The position numbers were made by a program, and so were the translations under genes. Positions 1 to 7,424 of a stretch of 45,476 bases of DNA are shown piece after piece. The stretch is from JBKPNZ01 sp046732895 (GTDB lineage: Bacteria > Actinomycetota > Thermoleophilia > Solirubrobacterales > 70-9): the NCBI GenBank assembly GCA_046732895.1, contig JBKPNZ010000056.1, forward strand, positions 1 through 45,476, in the 5' to 3' direction. Position 1 is the stretch's first letter. The number at the start of each line of letters is the position of its first letter. The notes under the pieces were generated by a model. That model did not search any database, was not told the origin of the DNA, and saw only the letters and a list, made by a program, of their open reading frames with translations.

Positions 1-246
1 GCGGGCGATGATGGCGTCCACGGCGGTGAGGGGACCGACCTCGTGAACGGAGGTCCGGACGATCCGCGGCCGCAGTTCAAGGCCGACGACGACGTCGACG
101 GTGGGCCGGGCGACGGCGACATCGTGATCGGCGACCTCGGCCCCGACAGCGTCGGCGGCGGCGACGGCACGGACGACAGCTGCGACGGCGGCCCGGGCCA
201 CGACGATGACGCCGGCGGCTGCGAGACGCTGACCAGCGTGCCCTGA
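1..246 (+). CDS. C-terminal fragment of RTX-like acidic repeat protein
   Basis: The frame is open from the first base of the window to a TGA at 244-246, so the gene starts outside it. The visible part is about 81 residues, extremely rich in Asp and Gly, with GGxGxD-like units (GGEGTDLVNGG, GGPGDGDIVIGD, GGGDGTDDS) of the kind that form calcium-binding beta-rolls in RTX/hemolysin-type secreted proteins. The chain ends CDGGPGHDDDAGGCETL, with two Cys that could form a disulphide closing the roll. Such proteins act outside the cell; nothing here identifies a catalytic domain, which would lie upstream. Family assignment is by repeat pattern only. Confidence 0.7.
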   Translation, partial: AGDDGVHGGEGTDLVNGGPDDPRPQFKADDDVDGGPGDGDIVIGDLGPDSVGGGDGTDDSCDGGPGHDDDAGGCETLTSVP

Positions 247-270
247 GCCGCCGCCGGCCCCGGGCAGTTC

Positions 271-1209
271 CTAGCCGCCCACTCCCTTGATCCGGGCGAC
301 CTTCTCGGCCGTCTCAAGCCCGACCCAGAGGGTGTGGTGCGGCCCGAGTGTCAGCTGGCGCGGGCCCGAGCCGTTCGGCAGGTGCTTGAACTGCTTCAGG
401 TCTCCGTTCGGGGAGAGAATGCCGAGCTGAGACTTCGCGAACTCCGCGATCCACCACCTGTGGTCGGGCGCGAACCTCATCCCGAACGGATCCGAGTTCG
501 GATCCTTGGTGGTCTTGGCGTGGCCGCCGTCGGTGATCCGGCCAACCGTCTGGGGATCGGTGCCGGGGTTCGCGTAGCCGATCGTCTTGTTCGGACCGGA
601 GGCGATGCCCTGTGGCCCGCCGCCGACGTTGTACTTGTGGACGTTCCCGTCGGGCGTCGAGCTCACGATTCGCTGCCCGCCGAAGTCGGCGATCCAAAGC
701 TTGTGGTTGGAGACGGTTATGTCCCGCGCTCCCATGCCGTTGATCGTCTGCGTGTCGAAGCCGGTCGGATTGCTTGCCCTGAAGGAGACGAGCTGGTCGC
801 CGCTGGCGGTCCACAGCTTGCCGTTCGGTCCCTTGACGATGCTCCTGGGATCAGTGATCGCGGCGATGTTGAAGTCCTGCGCGGAGTCCGGATCATCGGG
901 CGGAACCCGGATCACGCCTCCGTTGCGCGTGAGCCAGAGGTTTCCGTCTGGGCCGGCGACGATGCCGACGGGATTTACCACCGCCGGAGAGTCGTACTCC
1001 TTGACGGCGCCGTTCGGCTTGATCCGCGCCAGGGTGTTGTTCAAGCTGCTGCCGGTGAGCGTCACCCAGATGTTGCCGTCGGGGCCCTGGGCCAGGAGCT
1101 TGGGCTGGCCGCTGAGATCGAAGGTGCCCGCGAGCCTGGGATTCGCCTGTGCTCCGGCGGGGAGAGCGAGGAGGGCAGCGGCACCGGCAATGAGAAGAAG
1201 TCGTTTCAT
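271..1209 (-). CDS. Secreted Vgb/SMP-30-like beta-propeller protein
   Basis: 312 residues from the ATG at 1209, chosen because GAGG lies nine bases upstream and the product then begins with a clean signal peptide (MKRLLLIAGAAALLALPAGAQA). Upstream in-frame ATG (1218) and GTG (1224) are possible. The mature part is built of roughly 42-residue repeats with the signature GPDGNIWVT / GPDGNLWLT / GPNGKLWTA, as in the virginiamycin B lyase (Vgb) and NHL/SMP-30 six- or seven-bladed propellers. Exported or periplasmic-side protein. Streptogramin lyase activity is not implied: most actinobacterial homologues of this repeat type are uncharacterised. It lies downstream of trxA, but a hairpin at the trxA stop suggests separate transcription. 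Confidence 0.8.
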   Translation of the reverse strand: MKRLLLIAGAAALLALPAGAQANPRLAGTFDLSGQPKLLAQGPDGNIWVTLTGSSLNNTLARIKPNGAVKEYDSPAVVNPVGIVAGPDGNLWLTRNGGVIRVPPDDPDSAQDFNIAAITDPRSIVKGPNGKLWTASGDQLVSFRASNPTGFDTQTINGMGARDITVSNHKLWIADFGGQRIVSSTPDGNVHKYNVGGGPQGIASGPNKTIGYANPGTDPQTVGRITDGGHAKTTKDPNSDPFGMRFAPDHRWWIAEFAKSQLGILSPNGDLKQFKHLPNGSGPRQLTLGPHHTLWVGLETAEKVARIKGVGG

Positions 1210-1278
1210 CCCAGACATCCTCACACGCCTGGACCGCCCGGGGAAGGCCCCCTTGGGCGGAAAGCGCTCACACCCCCG

Positions 1279-1310
1279 GCCTGAACGACCGGGCTGGCCT
1301 GGGTTCAGGC
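1279..1310 (-). terminator. Hairpin overlapping the trxA stop codon
   Basis: GCCTGAAC (1279-1286) and GTTCAGGC (1303-1310) form a perfect 8-bp stem around a 16-base GC-rich loop. It spans the trxA stop codon and the intergenic space on the minus strand. No T tract follows, so it may attenuate or protect the 3' end rather than act as an intrinsic terminator. Confidence 0.4.
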
Positions 1311-1631
1311 GAGGACGGGCTCGAGCTCAGCCTCGAGGCGGCGCTTCGGCATCGCGCCGACGACCCGCTTGGCCTCGTCGCCGTCCTTGAACAGGATCAG
1401 CGTCGGGATCGAGAGAACCTCGTAGCGCGCGGCGGTCTGCTGGTTGTCGTCCACGTTCAGGCTGACGACGTGCAGATCCTCGCGCTCAGCGTCCATCTCC
1501 TCGAGGATCGGATGGACCACGCGGCACGGCCCACACCAGGGCGCCCAGAAGTCGACGAGGACGGGCTCGTCGGACTCCAGGACCTCTGCCTGGAAGTTGG
1601 CGTCGGTCACGTCGGGGAGCTTGCCGGTCAC
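1305..1631 (-). CDS. trxA: Thioredoxin
   Basis: 108 residues, the normal length of a bacterial thioredoxin. The redox motif WCGPCR is at residues 32-37 (Cys33, Cys36) within DFWAPWCGPC, and the cis-proline is Pro76 in SIPTLILF. It is a cytosolic disulphide reductase that donates electrons to ribonucleotide reductase, methionine sulphoxide reductase and peroxiredoxins, recharged by thioredoxin reductase (not in this window). The start is a GTG at 1631 with GGAG seven bases upstream. The upstream spacer holds an AT-rich perfect palindrome that overlaps its probable -10 box. Confidence 0.97.
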   Translation of the reverse strand: MTGKLPDVTDANFQAEVLESDEPVLVDFWAPWCGPCRVVHPILEEMDAEREDLHVVSLNVDDNQQTAARYEVLSIPTLILFKDGDEAKRVVGAMPKRRLEAELEPVLA

Positions 1632-1687
1632 TCTCTAACTCCAATTCCTCGATTCAACGATGTCTCGCCGGTGAGTGCCTTGTCCAT

Positions 1688-1706
1688 TACTATACAAAAT
1701 ATAGTA
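1688..1706. promoter_or_regulatory. Perfect AT-rich palindrome in the trxA promoter
   Basis: TACTATA-CAAAA-TATAGTA, 7-bp arms with a 5-base spacer, standing alone in very GC-rich DNA 57 bases upstream of trxA. On the minus strand it contains TATAGT, a plausible -10 box, so a dimeric regulator bound here would cover the core promoter. The regulator is not identifiable from the site. It is the only AT-rich block in the 185 bases between trxA and the GT2 gene; nothing else is evident there. Confidence 0.6.
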
Positions 1707-1816
1707 GGCGCCGCCGGAGGGTTCGGACGGGGGCTCAGCCGACAAGAATACGCTGCCCGCCCGTCGTTGCCACCCACTCGGACGGTGCGTTCGACGCCGC
1801 GTCGCCGGGGCTGGGC

Positions 1817-2533
1817 TCAGCGTCCGCGGAAGCGCATCCACGGCACCCGCCAAGCCGCCTCTAACACGATCGCGCGGCTCATCTTCGACTGGCCCACGCG
1901 CCGGTCGCGGAAGGTGATCGGCACCTCCACCACCCGAAAGCCCCGCCGGATCGCGCGGTAGGTCGTCTCGACCTGGAAGGCATAGCCGAGGGATGCGAGG
2001 TCGTCGAGGTCGAGCGTCTCGAGGACCTCGCGCCGAAAGGCCTTGAAGCCGCCGGTCAGATCGCGCACGTCGACTCCGAGCGCGGCCCGCGCATACGCCG
2101 ACCCTCCCCGGCTGATGGCGCGGCGCACCGGGCCCCACTCCTCCACGCGGCCCGCGCCGGCGTAGCGCGAGCCGAGCGCAAGGTCGGCGTCGTCCAGGGC
2201 CGTCAGCAGGCGCGGGAGGTCGGCGGGGTCATGGGAGAAGTCGGCGTCCATCTGGCAGACGACGGCGGCGCCACCCGCCAGCGCCTCGCGGAACCCGGCG
2301 ACGTAGGCCGGACCCAGCCCCCGCTTTCGCGGGCGGTGCAGCACCGTGACGTCGTCGTTGCCGGCGGCGAGGCGATCCGCGATCTGTCCTGTGCCATCCG
2401 GCGAGGAGTCATCGACGATCAGCACGCGGCGGTCGGCCGGCAGGTGCTCGAGCGCCGCGGCGACGATCGCCTCGACGTTGGACGCCTCGTTGTAGGTCGG
2501 CATGACTAGCCAGACCGGCCCCGGGTCTCGCAT
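1817..2533 (-). CDS. Polyprenol-phosphate mannosyltransferase-like GT2
   Basis: 238 residues, a family 2 glycosyltransferase of the dolichol/polyprenol-phosphate mannose synthase type. The nucleotide-sugar site is VMPTYNEASN near the N terminus followed by VDDSSPDGTG; the metal-binding DxD is in QMDADFSHDP; the later conserved GSRYAGAG, LTGGFKAFRR and FQVETTYRAIRRGF blocks match the Ppm1/DPM1 group. The enzyme would transfer mannose (or another hexose) from GDP/UDP-sugar to polyprenyl phosphate at the inner membrane face, supplying donors for protein mannosylation or envelope glycans. There are no C-terminal membrane segments, so it is the short, single-domain form. It begins with ATG six bases after a TAGATT -10 box, consistent with a leaderless message. 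Confidence 0.88.
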   Translation of the reverse strand: MRDPGPVWLVMPTYNEASNVEAIVAAALEHLPADRRVLIVDDSSPDGTGQIADRLAAGNDDVTVLHRPRKRGLGPAYVAGFREALAGGAAVVCQMDADFSHDPADLPRLLTALDDADLALGSRYAGAGRVEEWGPVRRAISRGGSAYARAALGVDVRDLTGGFKAFRREVLETLDLDDLASLGYAFQVETTYRAIRRGFRVVEVPITFRDRRVGQSKMSRAIVLEAAWRVPWMRFRGR

Positions 2534-2579
2534 CCGCGCAATCTAGACTGACACGCTCGCGTTACTAGAGTCAGGCGCG
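2534..2579. promoter_or_regulatory. 46-bp divergent leaderless promoters
   Basis: The only DNA between the GT2 gene (leftward) and polX (rightward). TAGATT on the minus strand (2545-2540) lies six bases before the GT2 ATG, and TAGAGT on the plus strand (2566-2571) lies eight bases before the polX ATG. Neither gene has a Shine-Dalgarno sequence. With usual spacing the -35 of polX falls on the -10 of the GT2 gene, so the two promoters would compete for polymerase. Confidence 0.6.
2566..2571 (+). promoter_or_regulatory. polX -10 box, leaderless
   Basis: TAGAGT, eight bases upstream of the polX ATG, with no Shine-Dalgarno sequence; transcription would start at or next to the start codon. Confidence 0.55.
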
Positions 2580-4316
2580 ATGAAGAACGCCGAGATCGCC
2601 GCCGCGCTCGAGGAGCTGGCGACCCTTTACGAGCTGGACGGCGCCGTCCGCTACCGGGTCCTCGCCTATCGCGAGGCGGCCAGGGTGATCCGCCAGAGCC
2701 CCGTCTCGATCGAGGAGCTCACCCGCGCCGGACGCGTCACCGAGCTGCCGGGCATTGGCAAGACGCTGGAGATGAAGATCGTCGCGCTGCTCGACGACGG
2801 CGAGATTCCGGCCGCCGCCAAGCTGAAGGCGAAGTTCCCGGCGACGCTCGTCGCCGTGACGCGCCTTCCCGGGCTGGGAGCGAAGACCGCTCGCCGCCTC
2901 TACGACGAGCTCGACGTGAAGAACCTCGACGAGCTCAAGGCGGCCGCCGAGGCGCAGCGGATTCGCGGAGTGAAGGGACTGGGGGCCAAGGTGGAGGAGA
3001 ACGTGCTCGCCGGTCTCGAGCGGATGAGCGAGGAGGGCGCCGGCGGGCGTCTGCTGCTCTCGGCCGTCCTTCCGGTGGCCGAGGAGCTCGCCGACGCCCT
3101 GCGGGAGCACCCCGCTGCGGAGGCGGTCGAGATCGCGGGCTCGGCGCGGCGCCGCGCCGAGACGTGCAAGGACATCGATCTCATCGCCACGTCGACGGAC
3201 CCTGCCGCGCTCTCGAAGGCCCTGACCGAGCATGCACTCGTCGCCGAGGCCGGGTCGGCGGGGGAGTCGGGAACGCGCGTAGTGACCAACAACGGCATCT
3301 CGGTGGACCTGCGGATCGTTGCTCCCGATGCCTACGGCAACCTGCTCCAGCACTTCACGGGATCCGCGAATCACAGCGTCCAGCTCCGCGAGCGGGCGGT
3401 TGGGATGGGCCTCTCCGTCTCAGAGCACGGGATCGCCGACACCGAGTCCGGCAAGGTTGAGCGATTCGCGACCGAGGCCGAGGTCTACGAGCGCCTCGGA
3501 CTCGCCTACATCGAGCCCGAGCTCCGTGAAGCGCGCGGCGAGATCGCCGCGGCCGCGAACGGCTCGCTGCCGAAGCTGATCGAGCTCAGCGACCTCCGCG
3601 GCGATCTGCACTCGCACACGACGCTCTCGGACGGACGCAACTCGCTCGAGGAGATGGCCGAGGCGGCCCGCGCTCGCGGCTATGCCTACTTCGCCGTCAC
3701 CGATCACTCGGCCAGCCACGGCTTCGGCGACGACGTGCAGGCCGACGCGCTGCTCGCGCGCGTCGAAGAGGTGCGCGAGCTGAACGCCGCGATGAAGGGG
3801 AAGCGCTTTCGCCTGCTCGCCGGATCGGAGGTGAACATCGGCACGGATGGATCGCTCGACTACCCCGACGAGGTGCTCGCAGAGCTCGACTGGGTGATGG
3901 CAAGCGTCCACACCTCGTTCCGGATCTCGCCGAAGGCCATGACCGAGCGAGTGATCGCCGCGATCGAGCACCCGCTCGTCGATTGCATCGGCCACCTCAC
4001 CGGCCGGCTGATCCTCCGCCGCGAGCCGTATGACATCGACGTCGAAAAGGTGGCCGAGGCCGCAGCAGCCAACGGCACGATGCTCGAGATCAACGGCAAC
4101 CCTAACCGCCGCGACCTCTCCGAGCACCACGCCCGCCTGGCTGCCGAGGCCGGGGTGATGATCTGCATCAACACCGACGCTCACGGGACCGACACCCTCG
4201 GGAACATCGTCTACGGCCTCGCCACGGCCCGGCGTGCGTGGCTCACACCCAAGCAGGTGGCCAACACCCGCACGTGGAGCGCGTTCTCGCGTCTGCGGAA
4301 GCGGACGCGGGCGTAG
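2580..4316 (+). CDS. polX: DNA polymerase/3'-5' exonuclease PolX (PolX + PHP)
   Basis: 578 residues, the size of bacterial PolX (about 570). Domain order: helix-hairpin-helix motifs (LPGIGKT about 55-62, LPGLGAKT about 97), the family X nucleotidyltransferase core with GS at 187-188 (IAGSARRR) and catalytic acids Asp198 and Asp200 (KDIDLIA) and Asp243 (ISVDLRI), then a PHP phosphoesterase domain from residue 342 (DLHSHTTLSDGRN, with His344 and His346 as metal ligands) to near the end (NTDAHG). It fills gaps in base excision repair and end joining, and the PHP part supplies 3'-5' exonuclease or 3'-phosphatase action. All key residues are present. Start ATG lies eight bases after TAGAGT, so it is probably leaderless. 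Confidence 0.95.
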   Translation: MKNAEIAAALEELATLYELDGAVRYRVLAYREAARVIRQSPVSIEELTRAGRVTELPGIGKTLEMKIVALLDDGEIPAAAKLKAKFPATLVAVTRLPGLGAKTARRLYDELDVKNLDELKAAAEAQRIRGVKGLGAKVEENVLAGLERMSEEGAGGRLLLSAVLPVAEELADALREHPAAEAVEIAGSARRRAETCKDIDLIATSTDPAALSKALTEHALVAEAGSAGESGTRVVTNNGISVDLRIVAPDAYGNLLQHFTGSANHSVQLRERAVGMGLSVSEHGIADTESGKVERFATEAEVYERLGLAYIEPELREARGEIAAAANGSLPKLIELSDLRGDLHSHTTLSDGRNSLEEMAEAARARGYAYFAVTDHSASHGFGDDVQADALLARVEEVRELNAAMKGKRFRLLAGSEVNIGTDGSLDYPDEVLAELDWVMASVHTSFRISPKAMTERVIAAIEHPLVDCIGHLTGRLILRREPYDIDVEKVAEAAAANGTMLEINGNPNRRDLSEHHARLAAEAGVMICINTDAHGTDTLGNIVYGLATARRAWLTPKQVANTRTWSAFSRLRKRTRA

Positions 4317-4338
4317 GCGTCCCTTCTGAAGGTAGTTT

Positions 4339-4353
4339 GCTAAGCTAATTAGC
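4339..4353. promoter_or_regulatory. MarR-type operator overlapping the -10 box
   Basis: GCTAA followed by the perfect 10-bp palindrome GCTAATTAGC (4344-4353), ending one base before the ATG of the MarR gene. The half sites TTAGC/GCTAA are typical of MarR family operators. TAAGCT at 4341-4346 would serve as the -10 box eight bases before the ATG, so the repressor would block initiation directly and autoregulate the MarR-MFS pair. Confidence 0.65.
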
Positions 4354-4354
4354 G

Positions 4355-4807
4355 ATGGAAACTATTCACAGGCGCTCCGAGGACCGCGTCATCGAGACAG
4401 CAGCACGCCTGCGGACCGCAATCGTCCGTACGGCCCGCCGCCTGCGCCAGGAGGCCGGGACCGACCTCGGCCCCACGTTGATCGCCGCCCTCGGGACCGT
4501 CGACCGGAGCGGCCCCATCACTCCGAGCGAGCTCGCGAAGCTGGAGCGCGTCAAGCGCCCGACCGCCACTCGCATGGTGGCCCGGCTCGAAGCCGAGGGC
4601 CTCGTGGACCGCGCCCCGGATCCGGTCGACGGCCGCTCCCATCTGATCAGCGTCACTCGCGCCGGTCGCGAGCTCCTGCTCCGCCTGCGTCGGCGCAAGA
4701 CCGCTTACCTCGCGCGGCACCTGCGCGACCTCGACGACGAGCAGCTGGCCACCCTCGATCGAGCCGTCGATCTGCTCGAGGAGCTTCTGGAGAGTGAGCG
4801 CCGTTGA
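4355..4807 (+). CDS. MarR family transcriptional regulator
   Basis: 150 residues with the winged helix-turn-helix of the MarR family: ITPSELAKLERVKRPTATRM recognition region (about 49-70), then the wing (RAPDPVDGRSHLISVT) and a C-terminal dimerisation helix. MarR proteins are usually ligand-released repressors of adjacent drug or phenolic-compound exporters. Here the next gene is an MFS exporter whose TTG start overlaps this stop (TTGA), which fits that logic. There is no room for a Shine-Dalgarno sequence; the ATG follows the operator and -10 directly, so the message is probably leaderless. Confidence 0.93.
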   Translation: METIHRRSEDRVIETAARLRTAIVRTARRLRQEAGTDLGPTLIAALGTVDRSGPITPSELAKLERVKRPTATRMVARLEAEGLVDRAPDPVDGRSHLISVTRAGRELLLRLRRRKTAYLARHLRDLDDEQLATLDRAVDLLEELLESERR

Positions 4808-6591
4808 GCGCTGCTCTCAGACGATCCTTCGAATCGCTCTCGATCCCCAACTACCGGCGCTACTTCGCCGGCCAGCTCATCTCCATCAGCGGCAACTGGA
4901 TGCAGGTCGTCGCCGAGATGTGGCTGATCCTTCAGCTCACCGGCAGTGGCCTCGCCGTGGGTGTCACCTCCGCGCTTCAGTTCGTCGGCATGCTCGGCTT
5001 CGGCGCCTGGGGCGGTCTCCTCGCCGACCGCGTCAACAAGCGCTCCCTGCTCTTCGTCACCCAGGCGCTGATGATGCTGCCGGCCCTCGCCCTCTTCGGC
5101 GTGACCACCGCGGGGGTGGTGACGCCGGCGATGGTGTTCGCGCTCGTTTTCACGCGCGGCGTGATCAACGCCGTCGACAACCCAACCCGCCAAGCGTTCG
5201 TGATGGAGATGGTCGGCGCCGACCGAGTCGTGAACGCGGTGAGCCTGAACAGCGTGATCATTCACTCGAGCCGGATCATCGGGCCGGCCGGAGCCGGCCT
5301 GGTGATCGCGACGCTCGGGGTCGGGCCCTGCTTCCTGATCAACTCGGCCTCGTTCGCGGCGATGATCTTCGCCCTGCGCGGGATGGAGACCGACCAGCTT
5401 CGACCCGCGGCCCCCGCGGCCCGCGAACCCGGCGCGGTGCGCGCGGGCATCCGCTACGTGGCCGCCACTCCCCGGCTTGCCATCCCGCTGGCGATGATGG
5501 CCCTCGTCGGCACGCTGGGATTCAACTTCCAGGTGATCCTGCCGCTCTTGGCGAACTTCACCTTCGACGGCGGAGCCGCCGCTTACACCGTGCTGGCTGT
5601 GGCGATGGCCGCCGGCTCGGTGATCGGCGCACTCGCGGCAGGCGCGCGCGGTCACGTGGATCCGAAGCTGCTCGTCACCGCGGCGCTTGGCTTCGGCGCA
5701 CTGGCAGCGGTCGCTGCCGCCGCCCCGACGCTGCCCTTCGCGGCGCTTGCCCTGATCCCGCTCGGCGCCGCAAGCGTGACCTTCGCCGCCGGCGTCAACT
5801 CGTGGCTGCAGCTGAACGCCGACCCGGCCATGCGCGGCCGGGTGATGGCCCTCTACTCGATCGTCTTCCTGGGCTCGACCCCGATCGGCGGGCCGATCGC
5901 CGGCTGGCTCTCAGAGGCTGTCGATCCCCGCGCAGCGCTGCTGATGACGGCGGCGGCGGCCACGGTGGCCGGGCTTGGGGCCCGCATCGCGTTCGACCGC
6001 CTCACCCCCGACGACGAGCTCTCAGACCGCGGGCGGTGGGGGCGGTGGATGCCCCGGTGGCGTGCGGTCGCGACCGAGGCCGGGAGTGCGGACGAGCTGG
6101 ACGGGCTGCAGAGCGGAGGACGGCTCGACGTAGAAGCGAACGCCGTCGCGCTCCTCGATCGCGGTGACGGCAGCCTCACGCCGGCGCCAGGCAAGCGCAA
6201 CCAGGATCGAGTAGCCCGCGCCGACGGCGGCGATCTGCGGCCAGATCCAGGCCAGGCCGGCCGAGATCAGCGCGAAGGCGCCGATCGGCCAAAGCCGCAT
6301 GAGCGCGATCCGACCCGGGCTCTCGGACGGCAGGCTGGTCGCGGTCCTTGCCGAAGCGAGCGCTCCGCGCATCGCCTCGGCGGCGCGCGCCGAGCGCCCA
6401 AGGACCAAGCCGATCACAACGGCGACAAACCACCAGGCGCCGGCGACGATCAGGGTCGTGTGGTCCGCGTCCTGGTTGGCGATCACGACGGTGACCGCGC
6501 CAAGAGCGGACGCGACTCCCGCGATCAAGAGAACGGTGATTCTCAGCAGGTCGCAGAAGAGCATCGATCCCGCCTCACAGCAGCGCCCTGA
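4804..6591 (+). CDS. MFS exporter with anomalous C-terminal open frame
   Basis: The first 415 or so residues are a complete 12-helix major facilitator of the EntS/MFS_3 type (SIPNYRRYFAGQLISISGNW, GAWGGLLADRVNKRSLL, RGRVMALYSIVFLGSTPIGG). It would export small molecules, and its coupling to a MarR gene suggests a drug or metabolite exporter. The start is a TTG at 4804 overlapping the MarR stop. The frame has no stop where the family ends (about 6090) and continues to 6591, giving 595 residues. The last 180 are hydrophilic, low-complexity and exactly antisense, codon for codon, to the membrane protein gene at 6022-6564. The tail is most likely an accident of scarce stop codons in high-GC DNA, a lost stop, or a frameshift; the transporter part is secure, the end is not. 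Confidence 0.8.
   Translation: MSAALRRSFESLSIPNYRRYFAGQLISISGNWMQVVAEMWLILQLTGSGLAVGVTSALQFVGMLGFGAWGGLLADRVNKRSLLFVTQALMMLPALALFGVTTAGVVTPAMVFALVFTRGVINAVDNPTRQAFVMEMVGADRVVNAVSLNSVIIHSSRIIGPAGAGLVIATLGVGPCFLINSASFAAMIFALRGMETDQLRPAAPAAREPGAVRAGIRYVAATPRLAIPLAMMALVGTLGFNFQVILPLLANFTFDGGAAAYTVLAVAMAAGSVIGALAAGARGHVDPKLLVTAALGFGALAAVAAAAPTLPFAALALIPLGAASVTFAAGVNSWLQLNADPAMRGRVMALYSIVFLGSTPIGGPIAGWLSEAVDPRAALLMTAAAATVAGLGARIAFDRLTPDDELSDRGRWGRWMPRWRAVATEAGSADELDGLQSGGRLDVEANAVALLDRGDGSLTPAPGKRNQDRVARADGGDLRPDPGQAGRDQREGADRPKPHERDPTRALGRQAGRGPCRSERSAHRLGGARRAPKDQADHNGDKPPGAGDDQGRVVRVLVGDHDGDRAKSGRDSRDQENGDSQQVAEEHRSRLTAAP
6022..6564 (-). CDS. Conserved four-helix membrane protein, function unknown
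   Basis: 180 residues. Hydrophobic segments are at about 8-30 (ITVLLIAGVASALGAVTVVI), 39-58 (LIVAGAWWFVAVVIGLVLG) and two adjoining ones at about 92-125 (LWPIGAFALISAGLAWIW, then AVGAGYSILVALAW). A conserved-looking cytosolic end (AIEERDGVRFYVEPSSALQP, then LVRTPGLGRD) precedes a poly-proline tail. I do not recognise a functional family. It starts ten bases after otsB ends and is likely co-transcribed with it. Sequence character (real membrane helices, natural codon use) favours this strand over the antisense extension of the MFS frame. The last 20 or so residues are less certain. Confidence 0.75.
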   Translation of the reverse strand: MLFCDLLRITVLLIAGVASALGAVTVVIANQDADHTTLIVAGAWWFVAVVIGLVLGRSARAAEAMRGALASARTATSLPSESPGRIALMRLWPIGAFALISAGLAWIWPQIAAVGAGYSILVALAWRRREAAVTAIEERDGVRFYVEPSSALQPVQLVRTPGLGRDRTPPGHPPPPPPAV

Positions 6592-7381
6592 GGACGTCCA
6601 GGTATTGATCGGGGCCGGTCACGATGATGTCGGCCCGCTCGGCGATGTCGGACGGCCCCTCGTCGGATGCGATCCCCACGCACACGGCGGCCTGCAGTCG
6701 CCCTGAGCTGCGCATCCAGCCAAGGGCACGGAACGCATCCAGATCGGTGACGTCGTCGCCCCCGTAGAGCGCGTTCCCGAGCGAGCGCTCGCGCAGGAGA
6801 CGCATGATCGCCGAACCCTTGTCGATGCCGGCCACCGGCCGTACTTCGAGCACCTTGCGGCCCCATCTGGGCACCAGGTCACGCGCCTGGGCCAGCGCCG
6901 CGATCTCCTGGGCGCGCATGCGAGCGGCTGCCTCGCCCTGCGCCCCGCGCCAGTGGAACGCCTGAATCGGGCCCTTGTCCTCCCGGCGGACCCCCACCGA
7001 GTCGAGCAGGCCCGGGTCGAGGCTCTCGGCGAACTCGCGAGCGCGCCCCTCCCGCCCGCGCACCGCAGGGTCGAGCACCGGCTCTGACTCGCCGGGGCCA
7101 AGCAGCTCGAACCCGTGGTTTCCGGCATAGACGAGCTCGTCGAGGCCGACGAGCCGCCGCGCCTCGCGCGCCGGCCGTCCCGAGAGGCAGCCGACCAGCG
7201 CGTAACGTCCGGCGAGCTCGCGCAGGAGCTCGCGCGCCGGCTCTGGCACCTCCGCCGCCGACGGGTCGCGCACGATTGGCGACAGCGTGCCGTCCACGTC
7301 GGAGAGCACGGCCGAGCTCGCGGGATCTTCGCGCAGCGGCGCGATCAGCTCGGCCAGCTGCGGGGCGGTGGCGGCGTTCAT
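6575..7381 (-). CDS. otsB: Trehalose-6-phosphate phosphatase
   Basis: 268 residues, a HAD-superfamily phosphatase. Motif I is DVDGTLSPI with nucleophile Asp28 and acid/base Asp30; motif II is in GCLSGRPAREARR; the family block YAGNHGFELLGPG and the motif IV acid pair in YGGDDVTDLDAF are all present. It removes phosphate from trehalose 6-phosphate to give trehalose, a stress protectant and cell-wall glycolipid precursor. The synthase otsA is not in the window. The ATG is nine bases after TAACGT on the minus strand, so the message may be leaderless. A membrane protein gene follows ten bases downstream. Confidence 0.93.
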   Translation of the reverse strand: MNAATAPQLAELIAPLREDPASSAVLSDVDGTLSPIVRDPSAAEVPEPARELLRELAGRYALVGCLSGRPAREARRLVGLDELVYAGNHGFELLGPGESEPVLDPAVRGREGRAREFAESLDPGLLDSVGVRREDKGPIQAFHWRGAQGEAAARMRAQEIAALAQARDLVPRWGRKVLEVRPVAGIDKGSAIMRLLRERSLGNALYGGDDVTDLDAFRALGWMRSSGRLQAAVCVGIASDEGPSDIAERADIIVTGPDQYLDVLRALL

Positions 7382-7390
7382 CCCATCGAG

Positions 7391-7415
7391 ACGTTATGAG
7401 ACAGGCGACTAGTAT
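7391..7415. promoter_or_regulatory. Divergent -10 boxes of otsB and the TauE gene
   Basis: On the minus strand TAACGT (7396-7391) lies nine bases before the otsB ATG. On the plus strand TAGTAT (7410-7415) lies nine bases before the TauE ATG at 7425. Both genes lack a Shine-Dalgarno sequence, and the whole intergenic space is 43 bases. Confidence 0.5.
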
Positions 7416-7424
7416 CGCCGCGCG

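Noticed and set aside
334..1284. Plus-strand open frame opposite the Vgb-like gene
   Set aside because: No signal peptide or motif; the minus strand has a signal peptide and repeats.
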